Shown in pieces: positions 43,701 through 55,392 of a stretch of DNA of 64,000 nucleotides. Source of the stretch: Cenococcum geophilum 1.58 (taxonomy: Eukaryota; Ascomycota; Dothideomycetes; Gloniales; Gloniaceae); the NCBI GenBank assembly GCA_001692895.1, contig KV748235.1, positions 806,001-870,000 on the forward strand. Direction: 5' to 3'. Position 1 is the first letter of the stretch; the number at the start of each line of letters is the position of its first letter. A model generated the notes under the pieces. The model was not told the DNA's origin and searched no databases. It saw only the letters and a list, made by a program, of their open reading frames with translations. The translations under genes and the position numbers were made by a program.

Positions 43701-46700
43701 AGATAGACACTTCGCTTATTAATAAAAGAATTGCGGTATATTAGCGATATATTACCTAGTTCCACAAAAAATAACTTAGTATATGCCTTCCATTAGCCGT
43801 AGGACTGCGGCATATCGCTAAGTATATTACTTAATTCTATAAAAAAAAAATCCAGCATTTGTCTTTTACTAATTATAAGACTGTAGAATACTGCCTACTA
43901 TATTGCCTAATTCTAAAAATAATAGTCTGTTATACTTCTTCTACTAGAGAAGAATTTACGGCAAACTACCTAGTATATTACCTAATTCCGCGCTAAAAGG
44001 ATTAAAAACATATTGCTACTATAATCTATAACATTTGCATTAGCTACTTCTTTAATTTTTCTAGCTTATTTATATCTACGTCTAGTCTCTTATTAGCGGC
44101 GTTCTTTTTAAACTTAAGCTTATTTAGAATTCCACTTTTAATACAGGAAGCCGTTAATAGTAACACCCTCTATAATAGCCTTTAGAAATAATAAGAGAAT
44201 TTATGGTCCGTTTAGCTGCTTCTATAAGTTATAGATTATGTAGTCTTTTGCTTCGGTAGTATTCCTCTAAGAAGGTATATAATAGCATCCTTGCTATATT
44301 TAGCAACCAAGGCCTAAAATAAGTGTTAGCTTAGAGTTCTAGTTAAACGTGCTACTATTAAGAGGTAAAAAGACAGAGTGTTTTACCACTTACTGCTATA
44401 TATACCGCCCTAATAATTAAAAAATTAGTACTAATAATAAATTTGCTACGATAGCCTTTAATATATAGTGCTGCTATAACTTCTTTATAGATAGCTAAAA
44501 GCGTCTTAAAACTTCGCGTTATTATAAAGAATTTCCTCCTTATTCTGATCTAAGATACTTCTAATAGGATTTTTAACTGCGTTAGTGTGGTATTAGAGTA
44601 GACGTTTATTTTTTTTATTATCTAGAAAATCCTTATTAAATCTATCCTTCTATAAAAGTAACCTAGGCGTTGTTGCTGTATTATAGCACGTAAAGTAGCT
44701 GCTTAAGGAGCTGCTAGTTATTCGTACCAGTTTTTTCCTAGTAGGAGAACCATCTTCTCTCCATTTAACCATTTTCTACTAAAATGCCTCTTCTATTTCT
44801 AACACTATTGCACCTTCTATACTGTATAGGAATTTAAGTTCTTTAGTTTTATAATTATACTTTATATATTAAATTTAGAGGTCGCTTGGGACAGCTTTTA
44901 GTTTTTAGTTACTAAAGCCAATAGTATCCCAGTTACGGCGAATGAGAAAATTTATAAGAATTAGGCCACTGATCTTAACTAATTCTTTATATATTGCAGA
45001 CTGCAAGGCACTTTTAGGGTTGCTCCTTCCCTACTTTAAAAAATTGGGTCCAGAGTTTAGCTATTTTATTAACTTTTGTAGACATGCATTTTCTAAAAAT
45101 GCTAGGGTAGGGTTAGCTTAAGTGATTGCCCAATCTACATCTTTAAGGGCGCTTATAATAAACCAGCATATATCCATAACGCTATTCTCTATTACTATAC
45201 TAGTAATGGCCTAGGCAAAGAACCTTAGGTATGGCGGTACCACTTTTTTTTAAGAACGAAGGAATTAGTTAATATAAGTTTCTTAATTTTTTTTATTATA
45301 GAACTTATCCCATAAGATTCTGCTAAAGAGCGTAGTTGCGACGGTCTGTATGCCTCTATAGGGGGCTATTAAAGAACTATAAGTAGGGCGTTTTCTTTTT
45401 ACCCATAAGAGTCCGACTATTATTTATCGTATTATAATCTAACTAGTCCCCTAAAGTCCCCGTTTAAAGCCATTCCTAAGGATTTAGTCGTGCCATTCCT
45501 TTAGATATACCTTCTATCTTATAGTATATTGCAAACCGTAGTAGCGTCTACTCTTCCATTACAAGCGTAGAGTCCTTAAATAATAAGATGTAATTGTCTC
45601 TCTAGCTAGTAATTACACTTGGAAATATAATAACTAGATTTGCACTATGCTGTCTTCGCATTATAGATATAGCGTTTTAATTTACACATAAGTATGGAAA
45701 AGGCATCTTGTCCTGGCTAGGACACTCAGCGTCTTTAGCCTAGTTATCCTCCTATAGATGCTAATTTGCATTTTTAGCTACTTAATTAGTAGCCACTTCG
45801 TCTAGGTTTATAGCATAGTAGTAACTAAGGATAATAGTTAAGTACGCGGTTACGATTTTTCCGGTTCCTACACTATTAGCAAAAACCCTACCGTTTAGTT
45901 GGTACGCTCCTAGTAAAACATCTTAGATACGCTATATAGCTAGTATAGAAATGATTTAAACCTTAGATTTAGACCCCATTTACTAGGAACGAGGACTAGG
46001 TTCTTTACTAAGACGGCCTTTTTAGGAACTTTACATAGCTTAGCCGAACGTTTATATATCCACTACTCTATTCATTAAACCTTACCTCCTACTTTAGCTA
46101 TAGCGGCCTCTCGAAATCTAAAAAGAGCTAATATTAGTCTAATTTAAGATGTACTCCATATAACTATATACTTATACCTTTACGCAATAGGCATTATAGC
46201 CTATATCTCCTTAGCTTAGGTTATATTATCCTTAAGCGCATTTTCACCTAAGGTATCTTTAATTGCATTAGTTTCTATAGTTTTACTAAGGAAAGCTTTT
46301 ACGGGTATAGAGTTTAATTATTATATAGAGTCTAAGCTAATTAGGGATATAAAGCAGTTTTACTCTTAGGAGTATCGCAATTGTCCTTACTATGCTCTGT
46401 ATTATTAGGATTGTCCATAGGCTAGATAACTAGATTATTGCGGCTATTCCTAGTAGCTTGCCGCAGTTTGCCGTAGTTTACCCGTAGATGCCTCTAGTAG
46501 GTTACTCCCTTTTATAATTATGTTTCTTTGGATTTATTAAACTTAGAATGCCGCTATATATTAATAAGATGGATAAAGCATCACTCTTATTCTCGCTGCC
46601 TTTATTAATAAACTTAATATCTAAGTGCTTGCGAATCAGCTTAGGCGTGATCTTCTACCATTTCTTAAATGCGCCTTAGTGCGCGAATACTAGTAGGTTA

Positions 46701-47850
46701 GAGTATCGGCAATTCTAGGAGAGTTTATACCCTACTTATTTGGTAATTAGTACAGTACTTTTATAATTAAATGCTTGGCTGCAATTATTAGTATATAGAT
46801 AGCTAGATATTATTAAAGGGACTTATAATCCGTACTCTTAAGTAGAAATTCCACTCTGCTCCTGTTATATAGCATATACTATTAAAACACGGCTTATAGT
46901 GGCCCTCGCTAGGTAATATAAACCTCCTTATTAGTAACCACGTTAAGCTAGGTAATTTTATCCTTATCTAAGATAAAACCTACTAATACTATAACCTCTT
47001 AAAATAGCGAGAAACTAATTTCTTTAACTATTAGAGTTTCTATATTACCTTCTAAAATTTATAGACTTTATAAAGCTCTACTATGCTTTAGGTAATTAGG
47101 TTTATTCTTTAAAACTAGAAGGTTATATTTTTAAGTAAGAACGGCTTATTTAGTAATGTAAAACCGTGTAATTTAGAGATTAGGCTTAGAAGCAAATGTA
47201 TATACCAGCGTTATTATAGGTTTAAATTAGGTTTAACTCTAACTTTTAGGTTCTAACTTTATATTACTCTGCCGTTTAGTGGCATTAGTTCTCTAGGATA
47301 ATATAAAAGAAATAATAGCCTATCTAAACTAGCTGTTTAAAGCACGTTCCTTCTTAGGTAAGTTACTAAAAACCTTCTAAATAAACTAATCGCGCGGCAC
47401 TTTATCTTTGGCAGTATAAAACGTGGATTTTTTAAGCCTAGCCTCTTATATATTATCTAGGATTATATCTCTTAATTTCCTTAAGGCGGCGAGCATTAAT
47501 ATCCCATCCCTTTATAATATCCAAGTTCTTTATAATATATAAAGATACTAAGACGGAATAAAGGAGTAAAGCGTTACTATATAAAAGTAGAAGAATCTAG
47601 TTAGTATTTAGTAAAGGTATAAGTCTAAAGTAGGTAAGTAAGATAAACCGATTATAAGAGTTAATCTACTAGGCAAATTGCCGTAGTTTTAGAAAGGGAG
47701 TCGTAGCTTAAAGTAGAAATTAGCGGTTAAACTAATTAATTAACTAATTAATATTGCGTAGAGGCGCCGTGCAAGAGTTAGTTAAGGTAGTAGAGGTAAA
47801 GAGTATAAAGTAAAGTGGATAAGCCTAAGGCAAATGCTCTTACTAATGGA
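43700..47850 (-). pseudogene. SNF2-family helicase remnant, copy B
   Basis: A second copy collinear with copy A, in the same orientation, from the repeat array to the upstream AATTAACTAATTAAT motif (40262-40284 and 47729-47752). Walker A (about 45860-45890) survives as SVGTGKIVTAYL. Motifs V/VI are partly deleted or altered: around 44150 the sequence jumps, losing about 130 bases present in copy A. RIP stops throughout. The two copies form a direct repeat of about 5 kb separated by about 2.5 kb. Confidence 0.75.
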
Positions 47851-49100
47851 ATATAACGCGCGCGTTAAAAGGCAATTTGTTATAGCAGATTGCCGTTAAA
47901 TGCGCTTCCTCTAGTTATAGAAAATATTCTTTATAAATAACTAGCATAATAGGCGGAGTTAGAAGTATATTAGAATATGCAACCTAAGAACGAGGGTTAA
48001 TGCGCCTAGGACGTTTTGCCTACCTAGGATTAATGTTTTAGCTTAATTAAGACCGCTTTAATATACCCTTTTAAGTAGGGCTCCTAGTAAATAATTAAAA
48101 CTCTAAATAGTATTAGATTTAAAGCTATAAGGACTACTACTATATACCGCATATATTCGCAACCGCGAAAACAATTATATCCTTAGAGGCTTTAAGCGTT
48201 TATTATATTGCATACTTTAAAAGTCCCATATTCCGAACTGGCATAATTATTAGTATATCTACCCATAACTCCTCCGTCTCTAGGTTAACTCCAGCGCCCT
48301 AGGCAATATTAAGAAATTTAGGAAAATCTAAAAGACTTATCTACCCTTCCGCTAAGTTAGTTCGAAGTAGACTAGCACCTAAGTCCATATAAATTATAGA
48401 CTGTGGTATATTCTCTAGATCTTAACATATACAGATTATAAGACCCTAAACGTCATATTTGTTAACATGTTTAGGTAAAAGAGATTAATATACGTCCTAA
48501 GGCTCTGCATAAGGGTACCCTATAGCAGAATTTATAGCTCTATACTGAAGTCCTAATTTAGCACTAGTACGGCTAGCTTTCTTACGCATATTTAACTGCG
48601 TGCAAGTGAGGAGATATTAGGCTACTTCCTTAGTCTACCTAACCGGAGCATTACTAGACTCTAGGATTTAATTAACGATTTTGGCTATAATCTCACTTTA
48701 AATGGCGTAATTTATTCAGTCTTGGAAGCGTATAGATATTATATTACTCTTATTTACAATGTCCTTAACTGCCCCTTTAATCTCGTATAAATAAGCGCTG
48801 CTAATGCTAAACCTAGATATAATCTGCTTATCCTTCCTAAGAGTCTTACCGGTAGACTTATACTATGCCTCTTCTATAGTATATACACCATCCAATTATA
48901 TTGCTATGCTAGGTGGGTATAGTATTAGCAAGGGACGCGGGATTAAAGGTTTATAAATATTTGGCGGTTGTAAATTAATTATAATAGGTACTATAGGATA
49001 CAATACTGCTTTATATATTATTAGCGCACAGGATAATATACTACTTAGTATATTTAACTTATAATTTAAAAAGAGCAAGCTATTATAGTTATTAGGATAG
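47851..49100 (-). other. Coding-like minus-strand remnant, unrecognised
   Basis: Between 48890 and 48100 the minus strand reads as a decayed protein with segments ISSAYLYEIKGAVKDIVNKS, TCTQLNMRKKASRTSAKLG, INSAIGYPYAEP and GVNLETEELWVDILIIMPV. No catalytic motif or family recognised. Its relation to the neighbouring SNF2 copy B or Plavaka element is unknown. The 48896-49078 and 49112-49321 minus-strand frames are likely shadows. Confidence 0.4.
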
Positions 49101-49229
49101 CTAGCAGATCGCTATAGATTGTATACTATTAAATTAGTTATATAATCTACTACCCTTTTTGGGCATAAACCTACCTGTCTTATCTTAATAACAACGTAAG
49201 GAGCCGCATTAGTCGCTATTATAATGGGC

Positions 49230-52200
49230 TTAATAAATCGCCAGTGCCCTAAATATAAGCACACGATTTCTACCATGGGTGGATTAGCGCGATATAAGCT
49301 ATACTGCAAAGTTGTGGGCATATACTATCTTAACTAACAGGATAATATCTATCCTATAATTTGGGCTCAAGCGGATATATATAAAGACGACGAATTTACT
49401 ATAGAGTAATGGGTATACGACCTTATAGCAACTAACACTACTATTAACGATACTTCGCCAACTACTATAGGAAATACTAACTTGATATTAGCAGAGGAGC
49501 TAAGCCATATAATACCCGCAGAATAACTAACTAGCGCTAAAACGCATAGTCACGCGGCAATAAGCCTCTCTACCTTAAATATCTATTGTACCTAAACTTA
49601 TTATAAAGTAACCGGCCGCTATGCAGAAACCCCGTTTAGTTATCCGGAAGGGAACTTTAATCGGCAGTCTGCCATAGATCGCGACCACCTATTAAGGCCT
49701 GACCAACTAGTAGATAGAATAAATAAAGATAATAATATATTTTATCCTTTCGCAAGCTCTATAGAATGGGCGTAAGTTGCCTAGTGGGTACGCAATAGCA
49801 CGTTAATAAAAGAAATAGACGCGTGGCTATAAGACCCCCGTATTAAAAATATAAGGGATAGATATATATTATGCTAAAATATAAAAGAAGTTAAGATAAA
49901 ACTATATTCTATTTCTAAAGGTATAAGTAATAAGAGCTAGCGAATCACAGAACTTAATATATACGGCAAAAACTTAAAGATATACCACCGTAATATACTT
50001 AGCGTGGTAGCCTTCCTAATCGGTTATTTCCCATTTAAAGAGGATATAGTTTATTCCCCTATTCGTTAATTTAACGTAAAGGGTAATAGAGTATATAATA
50101 AGGTACACTCGGCTAACCGTTAGTAGGAGATCCAAGATTAATTACCTAATGGTGCGACGGCTATTATAGTTATACCTAGTAGTAACCAAACTAAGCTAAC
50201 TACACTATCTAGAGATAAAAAGGCGTATCTGGTTTATATTACGATACTTAATATCCTATTAAAGACTTAACGTACAGCTAGCAGGCCAGTAATACTTCTG
50301 CTAGGTTATATACCTATAAACTTACTAAGTGATTAAATAAAAAAACTGAATGCATATTATTAAGTAATAAGCATTATATTTAAACGTAAGTATTTACCTT
50401 AGCAGTAAGTAGGTACTTAAGTTAATATAAAAACTAGCCCTTAAACGCGCTGCTAGGCGCGGTATGCCAATATAATACGCGGATAGGTTTATTCGGCAAT
50501 GCTACCCTATACTTACTAGGTTTATAGCAGACTATAAGGAGTAGGTTATATTAACAGGAGTAAAATTAGGGCAATATTATATAATATATTATATACCGCC
50601 TTATGAACAAAGTAACCTACTAAGCACTATATCTGGCAAATGGCCGTAACGGACGCATAAATCGACTATTAAGCAACTTAAAAGACAGTAAAACTTATAG
50701 CTAGATCGCAGCGACCCTAAGTATATTAGGCCAATTTAAAATTTTACTTAGTCCCATTATATAGCGGATATACACGCTATAATAGCCCCTAATTTACTAT
50801 ACTAGCTATATAAAGGCGTTACGGAGCATTTAATGAGCTAGGTTTGGGCACTACTACTTAATATTAAAAAAGGGAAAGGGAGGGTTCTAATAACTAATTA
50901 TAGTGGTATAAAAACCCTATTATCTGCTAAGGATAGGGTAGAACGTCTTCTAACCGCATAATTCGCCGAGGTTAAACCCTTTAACGGTATAATTAGGTAG
51001 GATAACTTTATAGAGTTAAGCTAATGGACTAGAAAGATATACAAGTCCCTACTTCGTTAGATTGTACTAGTTATAGCACCGTTGCTATATAGACACAAGG
51101 AGGCAATACTATTTATTTATGTTATAGTTGACTTTATATTATTAGCTGAATACGAATTATATAATAAAGATACAATTAAATATCTTAAAGCTATATTATA
51201 CCAAATAGATAAGACTAAAGAGGCGTTCTTACTGTACCGACCTAATAATAAAAACCCACCCAATTTCAACATACCTAAACTCTATGCAATTTCCCACTAC
51301 CCGGAGATAATTCGCGTATTCGGCGCCCTAATAGGAACTATAATAAAGCATGGCGAAAGGGCACACATTCCTTAAAAGAATTTCTATTAAAGAATAAATA
51401 AGCGTAAAGGATACGAAGAGTAAATAATTTATCTTAATACGGAATTAACAAATACTATAGTAATATAAGAGATGGAGCTATAGGANAATACAAGGCTAAT
51501 ACTAGCAGCTGATACTATGGAAGATTTATATATTGTATTATTATTAGGTATAGTTAACCTAATAGATAAGCCATATAGATGGGATTACTGCTAGTTAACC
51601 AACTAAATGTTTTTAATGTGTGGAATAAACCTAAATTTATAGCGCAGAGCCTGCGAAATTTAGACTAGGCTAGGTATTAATAAATTTGTTATAAAACTAG
51701 CTTTGTTTATACGGGAATGTTGTAAGCAAGTTAATAGTATATAAGTAACGGATTTAGATATTAAGCGCCTTAAAAGAGATGCAGCCTAGGCATAAGATTT
51801 ACCTATTAGTATTTATCACTCTATAATATGCTACATTAGACACAGTAAAGACTCCCGTAATCTTAACTAACTATATAAAGTACGGGCACGTTACAACTTA
51901 GTCTAGATACGAACCACTGCCCTATAAAGGGACTAAGTTCTTATATAAGAATATAAGAACGAACTAAATAGAATAAAGGGAACGCGGGCTGCTCGTCTAG
52001 AATTGCTAGTATCGGTATAGGACTTATAACGTATTGATAAAAATAGTAGATACTAAGTATACTATAGAGCACTTCTTAAGCTATTCCGTCCATGCAATGG
52101 AGGCAAGGGGAATCCTTTTAATGGGATAATTAAAGTGGAACGATTTCCTATAAATATAGCATAAAATAGACGAAACCTAGACAGCCACTAAATATACGAC

Positions 52201-52480
52201 ATTTCCTATATCAAGAGACCTATATAACTAATACCAACTTTGCTAGATAAAAGGAGAACGTTTTAGATAAACTTATACATAGATTGGGACATATACAATC
52301 GATTCTATAATAATGATTTTCTTTAGATTAACCGTATACGCGTGGATAAGTTTATAAAGAAATAAAAATCTAAAACTAAGCTTCTAATTATATTATAGGA
52401 GGCCTTAGAATAAAAATAGAAACGGCTAACGTGATTAATAAGGAATCCGGCATATTTAACCCCTAGGAATCTAGTAGGAT
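49230..52480 (+). pseudogene. Plavaka-type (CACTA superfamily) transposase remnant
   Basis: Plus-strand frame. At 49245-49307 it has a C2H2-like finger CPKYKHTISTMGGLARYKLY-C in which one Cys and the His are now Tyr. At about 50140-50300 it reads LPNGATAIIVIPSSNQTKLT then YLVYITILNI, the hallmark LPPGATVVPVILSSDKTQLT block of Plavaka transposases. At about 51080-51375 it reads FNIPKLYAISHYPEIIRVFG, the usual NIPK-H-L-HY--SIR-FG block. An earlier segment RDHLLRPDQLV and SIEWAQVAQW fits the region between finger and core. Stops at Gln/Trp codons show RIP. Terminal inverted repeats could not be located. Confidence 0.8.
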
Positions 52481-55208
52481 TAGGGTAGGGGTAAGGTAGG
52501 TATGGTAAATTGGCTAGGCAAATTGGCTATAAAACGAGGCAAGATAGAGAGAAGTTAAGAAAGTAGTTAGTTAGCTTAAAGGCGGAGGCGGCGTATCTAA
52601 TATATAGGTAAATTAAGTAGTAAAGGGGCTCGTTAGAGTAAGAGGCTGGCTGGCTATACGTATTTTAGCGGATTTTATATTAGTAGAGTAGTATAATAAT
52701 CCCCCCTCTTCTACCTTTCTCTTCTAATTTACCGCACATTTTTCTTTAACAGGCTTTATTTTCGTAATAATCTCTACCTTTATAGTCTAAGCTCCTTTAA
52801 TCTGTTCGCAATTAAGTATATTAACTCTATTAACACTTAGGGCTAAATTAATAGCTAATCTTTACGACCGTCGCTTCTTAATATATAGAATAGCCTCATG
52901 TTACTCCTCTATAAAGGCTCTTTTTGCGTTTTATACACAAAACGACTTTATTAGCTTATCGCCTAAGCTAATACGCTTTAAGGGAGATTCCAGGTTAAAA
53001 AAGGCGGAAATAGCACGATTAAACTAACTCTACGTCTTGGGTGTATCTATAGGCTAACTAGGTATAAAGGGAAGCTCCGGAGTATGTTTTAATAAGGGAG
53101 GAAAATAAGGATAACTGTTAGGCACTTACTGCTTAGTGGTAAGTGGTGTTAACCTACTAAACTACCAGAAAAGGTTAGCCATATCTATATAAATTAGTTA
53201 AATTCTTATATTTCTGTAGGCAGTTATAACACTCTTACCCGTAAAGATTAGCTCTAGTACTTGCTTACTAGTAGGAATTCTTAATATTATGCAGCTGACG
53301 GCAAGATAATGCGGTAATCTGCTATAATCTGCCCTAAATAGGCTGGTGATAGGCCCAAGCTCCCTAGCAGAACATTAAAATCTGCCCCTTTACTCCTCTA
53401 TTTCATTAACTATATCTATACTAGTAAATATACAATTTAAAAGTGTTATACTTTATCTTTATATCTTTGTTAACTTCTTTAACTTCTCCTATATTAGTTA
53501 TACCGAAGGTTTACTAACCTTCACTATCCTAAAAGAATACAACTATAGCTTTTAAAAAGAATAAGGTATAGACTACCCTCTATATAACTGCTCGAAATAC
53601 TAATATATGCCTGCTACTAAGGTAAAGGCAAAATAGTACTGCTAGTGCGAAAAGAATCTAGAAACGTATACGCGAACAATAGTTGGGCTAAAGTATTATA
53701 AATAGTATATACACGGTAGCATGCAGCTAACTTTAGTAGACGGCTATATATGGCAATAGAGTATCCAGGGATGGTATCCTAAAACGTTAGTTAGATATAA
53801 GCGACGATTCTAAAAAAGATAGAGGCCTAAGGCCCTAGGGAAGAGCGTATTGTTAATAATTCCAGTAGAGTTTAGATAAAGAATCTCTAGATCTACACAT
53901 ATAGAATTTAACTATAGTATCTATTGTATAGACTCTATTCCTTTATACCCGCTAATGCTTTAATAGCGGTTATAAGTCCTAAATCGCCCTAATAAGCGGC
54001 TCTAATGCTACCATCCCTCTACTAAAGAGCCTATCTCTAGTGCCGAAAATAACTCTATAGCCGAGTCGTTTTATACGGCGCCTATACGCAGTAATAGACC
54101 GCAGAAGGCTTAATATAGTATAAATGCAGTTAGAAGATGGCAAGGAATAAGTCGTAGTAGTAAACCCAAATTAAAACCTACGGATAAACTAATATTAAAA
54201 GCTGCTGTGCGCTTCTTTCTAATATTTGTGATATTAGGTAAGGCTCCTAAAGGTCTTTCTCTTATACTATGGCCAGAAGGGAACATAGGGACTCTAGAAA
54301 AGACGATGGACTTAGCATAGGATAAAGTAGTAGAGTTTAATAGGGTTTCTAAAGGCGATGGTTCTAGTGAGGCTATGCAAAAACCATCGCTATTAATGTG
54401 TCGCATAGTAAGCTACCTCTTATTACTTCTATATATACTAATATAAAATAGATATATAATAGCATTAGCTAGTTTCAGTCTTACCTATTAAAACGCATAC
54501 GAGATTACGTAAAGGCTAAGTATTTATTTAGAAAGCTCTCTAAATAGAAAACAATTACTAAAGTGGAAGAGCTACTCTATATGGATAACTTTTAATACTC
54601 TAAGACGGTACGTATAGCTATACTACCTTAGCAACCTCCTAACTATTTATAGGGCGAGCAATCCCGCTTTATAGCACCGGTTATTATAGCCAGTCTCTCT
54701 AAGTTATTCTTTAAAGGATAATGGCGATTTAGGTTCGGTATAGATACGTAGTACTTTCTGCGCCTAATTAACCCTAGGGCTGTTATACTAATTTATATAA
54801 TAATCCGCCACGTTATTAATAAATAGAAAAGTAGTAGTTTTACCCGACAAAAGTTTAAAGTAGGTGCCAATCTTAACAGTAATTTATTCTTTCTCTACCC
54901 TTATTCTAACTACCTAGACTACGCCGTAACTAACTCTAATATTAGCTATATAGGAACGGATAAAGGCTATATAGGCAGATTAGTTAACAGAGCGCTAGAA
55001 CTGGATTTTAGGGCTTCTATAATAGGGCATCTTAAAAAGACTTTAAGTAACTATACACGGCAATAACCTTATTGTATAAGTAATTCCAAATCCATTTAAA
55101 TATAGTCTTAATAATCTTTCTAACCTAGACTCTAACTATAACGTAGGATTTAATAAGTAGCGCTTTAATATACTTCTACCGGTATATAACTACTTATAAT
55201 AATAGTTC
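52481..55208. other. RIP-degraded repeat sequence with unrecognised coding traces
   Basis: 52740-53150 on the minus strand gives LGDKLIKSFCVQNAKRAFIE and LAINLALSVNRVNILN, decayed and unrecognised. 53560-55150 on the plus strand begins MPATKVKAKQYCQCEKNLET with HGSMQLTLVDGYIW, then later YLLKRIRDYVKAKYLFRKL and SKLFFKGQWRFRFGIDTQYF. This could be one decayed gene of about 500 residues. I cannot name the family. Sequence ends at the Copia target duplication (55209-55213). The 54110-54406 minus-strand frame is likely spurious. Confidence 0.4.
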
Positions 55209-55213
55209 TAGAC

Positions 55214-55392
55214 TGTCGGGAATAAGGCAAGCGGTCGTCACGTATCGTCACGTGTCGCCACGGCACTAGCGTGGTAAGGAACCTTAGGTTCCTCACCCAC
55301 CCCCTAATTCTCAACAATAAGCTTTATCAACCAACATCACTATAACCCTACTCAAGTAGTCGTTATTGGTAAGTTACCCTATGTAACCAACA
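55214..55392 (+). repeat. 5' LTR of the plus-strand Copia
   Basis: 179 bp, TG...CA ends, TSD TAGAC on its left. Shares an inner GGAACCTTAGGTTCCT palindrome with the 3' LTR. Confidence 0.92.
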
